The position numbers and the translations under genes were made by a program. Below, piece after piece: positions 59,421-64,000 of a DNA stretch of 64,000 nt (position 1 is the first letter of the stretch; each line of letters starts with the position of its first letter). The stretch is taken from contig VXBA01001731.1 of NCBI GenBank assembly GCA_013399895.1, positions 114,382-178,381 of the forward strand. The letters run 5' to 3'. This DNA comes from Serilophus lunatus. Taxonomy: Eukaryota; Chordata; Aves; Passeriformes; Eurylaimidae. The notes below the pieces were generated by a model. The model worked only from the letters and a program-made list of their open reading frames with translations. It made no database searches and was not told the DNA's origin.

Positions 59421-60734
59421 CCTCCTTGCACCCAGACATCCTGACAGGAATTCCATCCAACAGGTATTTGGGGTTTCCTCATGGTTTTTCCTGTGTGAGG
59501 GATGTTGCTGGGATTTGGTGTGATGCTGCTGGAGGGGAAATAGCAGGATTTTGCCAGTTGGCAACAGCTGAGACCACTGTACAAACTGACACAATCCTCT
59601 CAGTGCCTGGCCAAAGGGCTGAGCCAGCGGGATTTGTATTATATTTATTAAGCTGTTTACACAATAACCAGCCCAGGTCTTTAATAATAAGGAAAAACTG
59701 GATTTCATCCATGTGGCTTTTACTCTACACCAGTTACTTCAGGTGGAAGCATCACAGGAACTTCTGCAAATCTAAAGCCTTGATAAACGTAAATTAAGGA
59801 ATTCTAAGCTTTTGCAAAACTGTGTTTTCATAGGACCAGTGAATAAAAACATTTTCTGTGTATTCTCAAAAAAAAAAAAAAAAGTTAATTTAAATAGCAG
59901 GTCTGGAGAGAATGCCAGTCCCAGTGGTGCAACACAATTTTATTACAATACTGCTTTTAAAGCAGCAGACTAATATTCCTTAACCTCCAGGTTCATTAAG
60001 CTATGATCCTCTGGTAGAACTCCCTATTAAAATTCAAAAAAGGCAGTGAAAAAGTGGAGGAGCTGTGAATGGCACAAATCGGTGCTTTGGAAATACAAGA
60101 TTTGAGATAGTTTTCAGGGCTGATTTTTATAAAAAGCAGAATTTTACAGTGAGAAATAGAATGGAAAATTTATTTTAATCACATTGATTTTAGGTTGGTA
60201 TTTTCTTTTTGAGGATTTTCAGTGTCACAAGACGAATGGATAGGGGGAAGTAACTACTCCAGACACAAGATGATCTTAGCAGGAGAGCTCCCACCAGGAT
60301 TGTGTGCTGTGCTATCCATGGGTTGGGATTCAGGCAGTGCCAAACCAGTCATTATTCCAAGCTGTACATTCAGTGACCTCCTTCAATCACTGTCTCTCTC
60401 TACGCACTCCAGTCAGTTCCAAGTTGAGGAAAGAAAGGAAGACAATTCTGGGTTTGGTGTAGAAAATGAGATGATTTCCATTCTTTCAGCCTGACACAAG
60501 AATTTCAGTGTCATCCAAGCTGCCAGAGAAACAAGGATTTCATAAGGATTTGTGGGGGAAAAGCTGGATAGGATCAAAAGTGATTGAATTCAATGTTTTG
60601 AAGGAGGTTTCTCTGTGTCTCTGCAACTCCTAGTAGATTTTTATCCGATTTGATTCCAGACAACGCTACATTGGGTAGTGCACACCAATATTCGCTGCAA
60701 GGATGAGCAAAAAAAGAAAAGGGATGGGATTCTG
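59421..60734. other. No gene supported
   Basis: A poly-A run lies at about 59869-59883. A 90-codon open frame at 60222-60494 follows an ATTTTCAG, but I see no clear donor or domain. Confidence 0.45.
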
Positions 60735-61100
60735 TCCCTCTGCCCTCTCAGGTGAGACCCCCCTGCAGAGCTGCTCCAGCCCTGGGGAACAGCACAGGGG
60801 GGATGTGGAGCTGCTGGAGAGAGGCCAGTGGAGGCACAAGGGATCAGAGGGATGGAGCAGCTCTGCTGGGAGGGAAGGCTGGGAGAGCTGGGATTGTTCA
60901 GCCTGGAGAGGAGATTTGGGGTGACCTGATTGTGACCTGCCAGGACCTGAAGGAGCTACAAGAAACATGGAGAGAGACTATGTACAAGGGCCTGGAAGGA
61001 CAGGATAAGGGGAAATGGCTTCCCACTGCCAGAGAGCAGGGATAGATGGGATGTTGCGAAGGAATTGTCAGCTGTGAGGGTGGGGAGGCCCTTACACAGG
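60735..61100 (+). mobile_element. CR1 LINE mid-3' region, plus strand
   Basis: 'cagagctgctccagccctgg' to 'ggtggggaggcccttacaca'. The terminal tail is missing. Confidence 0.88.
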
Positions 61101-61349
61101 TTTTTCTTAATTAGTCCCAGGAGAAATGGGCAGGATGTTGAATTTCATTGCCGATTTGAAATACAGTTTGGATTTTATTTTGGAAACAAAGACAGTGGCA
61201 GCTGGAGAGTCATCAGGGGATAGGAGCAATGAGTCCATCCTGTGACCATTTTAATAAACAATTTGTAGAGGCACATTCTTTCCCCCCTACATTCAGCAAG
61301 TTTATAAAGGACATTTCCTAAGAAATCCTGATTTTCCATCTCTCATAAG
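61101..61349. other. Spacer between CR1 pieces
   Basis: Nothing recognised. Confidence 0.5.
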
Positions 61350-61622
61350 TTATTTGGCTGGGCAGCACAGCAGGGAGGTGGAAGGAGCTGGCTCAGATGT
61401 GCATTGCAGGAGGTAGGACAGGATGGCATCCAGAGGGACCCGGACAAGCTCAGGAATTGGGAACCTCATGAGGTTCAACAAGGCTGGTGCTGGTGCAGCA
61501 CCTTGCCCTGGGCAGTCCCTGGGGTCAATCCAGGCTGGGGATGAGCAGATGGAGCAGCTCTGGGAGAGGGTGAGAGGATGGACACGGCCCATCCCAGAAA
61601 CCCCCTGTGCCCTGACACACAC
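61350..61622 (+). mobile_element. CR1 LINE segment next to the ORF2 end, plus strand
   Basis: 'gaacctcatgaggttcaaca' and 'gatggagcagctctgggaga' correspond to sequence 5' of the part kept in neighbouring copies. It matches the right end of 49055-49740 in reverse. Confidence 0.85.
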
Positions 61623-61789
61623 CCTTTGAAATAGCCTGTATCAAAGGCTACCATTATCCAAATGTGGTTATAGAAACATAAAGTATCTTTAGAGTATAAA
61701 GCTGGCTTGTAATAACAATAAACAATTCCCCCTGTGCACAACACGATTTTTGTGGTTTGTTCTTGGGGGTTCCATGTCCTGTCAGCCAG

Positions 61790-62200
61790 GGAGCCAGCAC
61801 AAGGAGGACATGGAGCTGTTGGAGTCCTAGGGAAGTGTCAAAGATTATCAGGGGGATGGTGCAGCTCTGCTGTGAGGAAAGGCTGAGAGAACTGGGATTG
61901 CTCAGCCTGGAGAGGAGACTCTCTATGAGGGCCTGGAGTGACAGGACAGGGAGAAATGGCTTCAGACTGCCAGAGGGAGGATTAGATATGATATTGGGGA
62001 GGAATTCCTGGCTGTGAGGGTGGGCAGGCCCTGGCACAGGGTGCCCAGAGAAGCTGTGGCTGCCCCATTCCTGGAAGTGCCCAAGGCCAGGTTGGAGCCA
62101 CCTGGGAGAGTGGGAAGTGTCCCTGCCCAGGGCAGGGGGTGGCACTGGATGGGCTTTAAGGTCCTTTCCAACTCAAACCATTCTATAATTCTATGAAATC
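61790..62200 (+). mobile_element. CR1 LINE 3' end, plus strand
   Basis: 'gaggacatggagctgttgga' to 'ctttccaactcaaaccattc' and an ATTCTATGA tail. Confidence 0.93.
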
Positions 62201-62737
62201 TTGATAAATTTTTAAATTACTGATGTTATTGAAGGTCTTTAAGAGGTCAAAAGGGCAGCCCTGAAAGCAAACCCTTTTCAAAATGTGCTTTGATAGATCA
62301 TGTGAGTGTGAGCCAGGGAAGGCTGTGAAATGTATGTACATTTTTACGGAATGTGCTGGGTTTATGGCAGGATTTGGAAGCCTAATGAGCAAAGCTATGG
62401 CTGTCAGATGATCAATAAAAGATGAGAAAGTTTTAAGATTAGCATCAGAAAACTCTTAAAAGGCAGCAGGAGAGAAAAGGAAAAATACAACTTTCATATG
62501 AATTTAAAATGGACAAATACACAAAGGAGCCATTCCTCAGATGTTGCTTTGCCTTCGCTTCCTTCATGTTTTGTCTCTGCATCATTTTTTCCCTGCTCTG
62601 AACATGAAATGGTTTCCCATTTCCACTGTTGAAAAGACTGGTGAAGACACTAGGACAATTTCTTGTCCTGCCTTGGTACAGCTGTTGGATGATTCCATGT
62701 GAGTGAGCACTATTTGACACAAAATAATTATAAAAGA
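62201..62737. other. No feature recognised
   Basis: AT-rich DNA between CR1 and the terminal LTR. No retroviral internal sequence or primer-binding site is evident next to the LTR edge. Confidence 0.5.
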
Positions 62738-62824
62738 ATATGGTGGGTTGAACCACTGTTTTTCACTAGGGGCGTGCCCAATGATGACAAAAAGACTAAA
62801 TAGAATTTGAACAGCAGGTAACAG

Positions 62825-62830
62825 TTTATT
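62825..62830 (-). promoter_or_regulatory. Polyadenylation signal AATAAA of the LTR
   Basis: Exact AATAAA on the minus strand, about 85 bp before the LTR end. Confidence 0.65.
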
Positions 62831-63244
62831 TGTCTGGGGCTCAACCAGGGGGAAGAAACAACTTATGGAAACCCCAGACTTTACACAAAAATACACCCTA
62901 CAAATTCACGCAGAAAACAAAGACAAAGCAAACAAAACAGATGACTTCTCAAAGGCCAGGTGACTGGCCAAGAAAAGCAGTGGAAGGAAAAGGGAGCCAC
63001 CTCTCTCTCTGATGGCATCACTCCTGGCCCTTGAAGTCTCTGCAAAACACAAAGAAGAGAAAAGCACCCCCCACCCCAGGGAGCCACTCAGGGAAGCTTT
63101 TCACTTGTGATTATGCTGGCTTGGCTCTGGTGCCGATGAAGGTGGGCGGAGTGAAGCTGCAGGGCCTGGAAGCCGGGAGGAGAGGGGCCGTGCTGCTCCC
63201 CAGCTCGCAGGAAGCTGAAGAGAGCGAGGACTTCTGTGTTCAGC

Positions 63245-63313
63245 CTTTTTAAGCCCTCCAAGTCCCGCGCGAATCTCGCTGTCTTCTTCCCGGCTAAACC
63301 ATCTTCTGATTGG
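63245..63313 (-). promoter_or_regulatory. CCAAT box and TATA-like box of the LTR promoter
   Basis: CCAATC at 63313-63308 and TTAAAAAG at 63252-63245 on the minus strand are spaced as in a polymerase II promoter. The sequence upstream is rich in CpG. Confidence 0.55.
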
Positions 63314-64000
63314 CCAGCGGAACTGGCTCCACCTCTCTTCTGGGATCTTCACTCCAGGCAAAATGGCGGTTCCTGCCAAAACCCATGTGTTTGGTGCTTG
63401 GAGGCTCCATCTTTACACCTCCCCAAGGCACCCGCCGTCCACGGGAATCCCCCCAAGAGGGGTCCCTGAGGCCAGCGGGACTGCAGGAGCCGCCGCCAAA
63501 ACGCCATGTGTTCAGGGCCTGAGGGGCCAGCAGCCACCGCCGGCCGGCAGCTGCGGGTACATCCCCAGAGCCACCAGGCTCACCTGCGGGGCACCTGCCG
63601 CGGCCACTGGGGCACTCCCCGGGGCCACCGCCCCAGGCCGGGACTGTGGGACCCCCCACCAGGTTCTTTCATGGTGGTGCAGGGCCAGCAGCACTTGCTG
63701 TCACCCATGCTGGCGGGGCTGGGCTTGGCCGCCGCCTGGGTGGGGGTAAGGTTGGGTGCCACCACGCCAGCTCCACACTGTCTGCTGCCTGCCTCCGCTG
63801 CCAGAGCTCACCGCAGGTAACAGGGACCGAGGCTGCCTGCTGAGAAAAACAGAGAAACGGCCGGAGTGGCTCTGTGCATTTTGCACAACACCTGCTGGGA
63901 CTGGACAGCGGTCCCTGCCCGCATGGGGCCGGGGAGGGCTGCAGGAGCCCGCCACAGCCCTGCTGCGCTGGGCTAGGGCTACCCCAGTCTCAGCCCAGCC

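Larger units (their letters stand above)
62738..64000 (-). mobile_element. ERV long terminal repeat, minus strand, cut by the window end
   Basis: Read on the minus strand, the element ends at the left with GGTTCAACCCACCATA. This terminus is of the kind I know from avian ERVL-like LTRs; that class is inferred. In order on the minus strand it shows a CpG-rich U3 (from 64000 down), CCAATC (63313-63308), TTAAAAAG about 60 bp downstream (63252-63245) and AATAAA (62830-62825). The U3 start lies beyond the window. It appears solo, or is the 3' LTR of an element whose body lies to the right. Confidence 0.65.

Noticed and set aside
63294..63955. Several open frames in the CpG-rich right end
   Set aside because: High GC in an LTR gives open frames on both strands. 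No start context, domain or splice support.
1..64000. CRISPR array, prokaryotic operon or defence system
   Set aside because: No short direct repeats with unique spacers and no compact gene clusters. The sequence is avian-type nuclear DNA dominated by CR1.

Overview
This 64 kb window looks like non-coding vertebrate DNA, almost certainly from a bird. The main evidence is some 30 5'-truncated fragments of avian-type CR1 retrotransposons. Many keep the characteristic CR1 3' tail (CCTTCCAACCCAAACCATTCTG...), and they lie on both strands. The window also has a degenerate gammaretrovirus-like pol fragment, two ERV long terminal repeats of avian type and many AT-rich simple repeats. I cannot fix the species. 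A songbird or other neoavian is plausible but not shown.

I see no intact protein-coding gene and no recognisable rRNA, tRNA or snRNA gene. Most long open frames lie inside GC-rich CR1 copies or in a tandem repeat and are not genes. The best hint of host coding sequence is a 144-bp open block with canonical splice sites at 58297-58440 (+). Weaker exon-like blocks lie at 8389-8454 (+), 12991-13203 (-), 16503-16551 (-) and 22912-22951 (+). They do not form one gene model, and I cannot name a gene for any of them.

Layout. 1-1122: tandem array with a period of about 128-153 bp, eight copies, directly followed by a broken ERV pol fragment (1131-1990). 2.7-14.5 kb: AT-rich sequence with scattered CR1 copies. 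13583-14195: left copy of a 613-bp block that recurs, with four differences and no gaps, at 32921-33533. 14.5-20 kb: no recognised repeat. 20.2-29 kb: dense CR1, an old LTR (23325-24005), and an interstitial (CCCTAA)n telomere-like tract lying inside that LTR. 30-45 kb: microsatellites, including a pure 110-bp (CTTTT)22, a 30-T run and a roughly 500-bp AT-rich tract with one ambiguous base. 46-62 kb: CR1 copies in long unannotated DNA. 62738-64000: a CpG-rich LTR on the minus strand with CCAAT, TATA-like and AATAAA signals in order, cut by the window edge.

The window does not show an operon, defence locus or other multi-gene system. Its interest is in genome dynamics: young near-identical CR1 segments, a duplication that carries non-repeat flank, a telomeric repeat in an LTR, and a CR1 tail joined to an unrelated GC-rich body.
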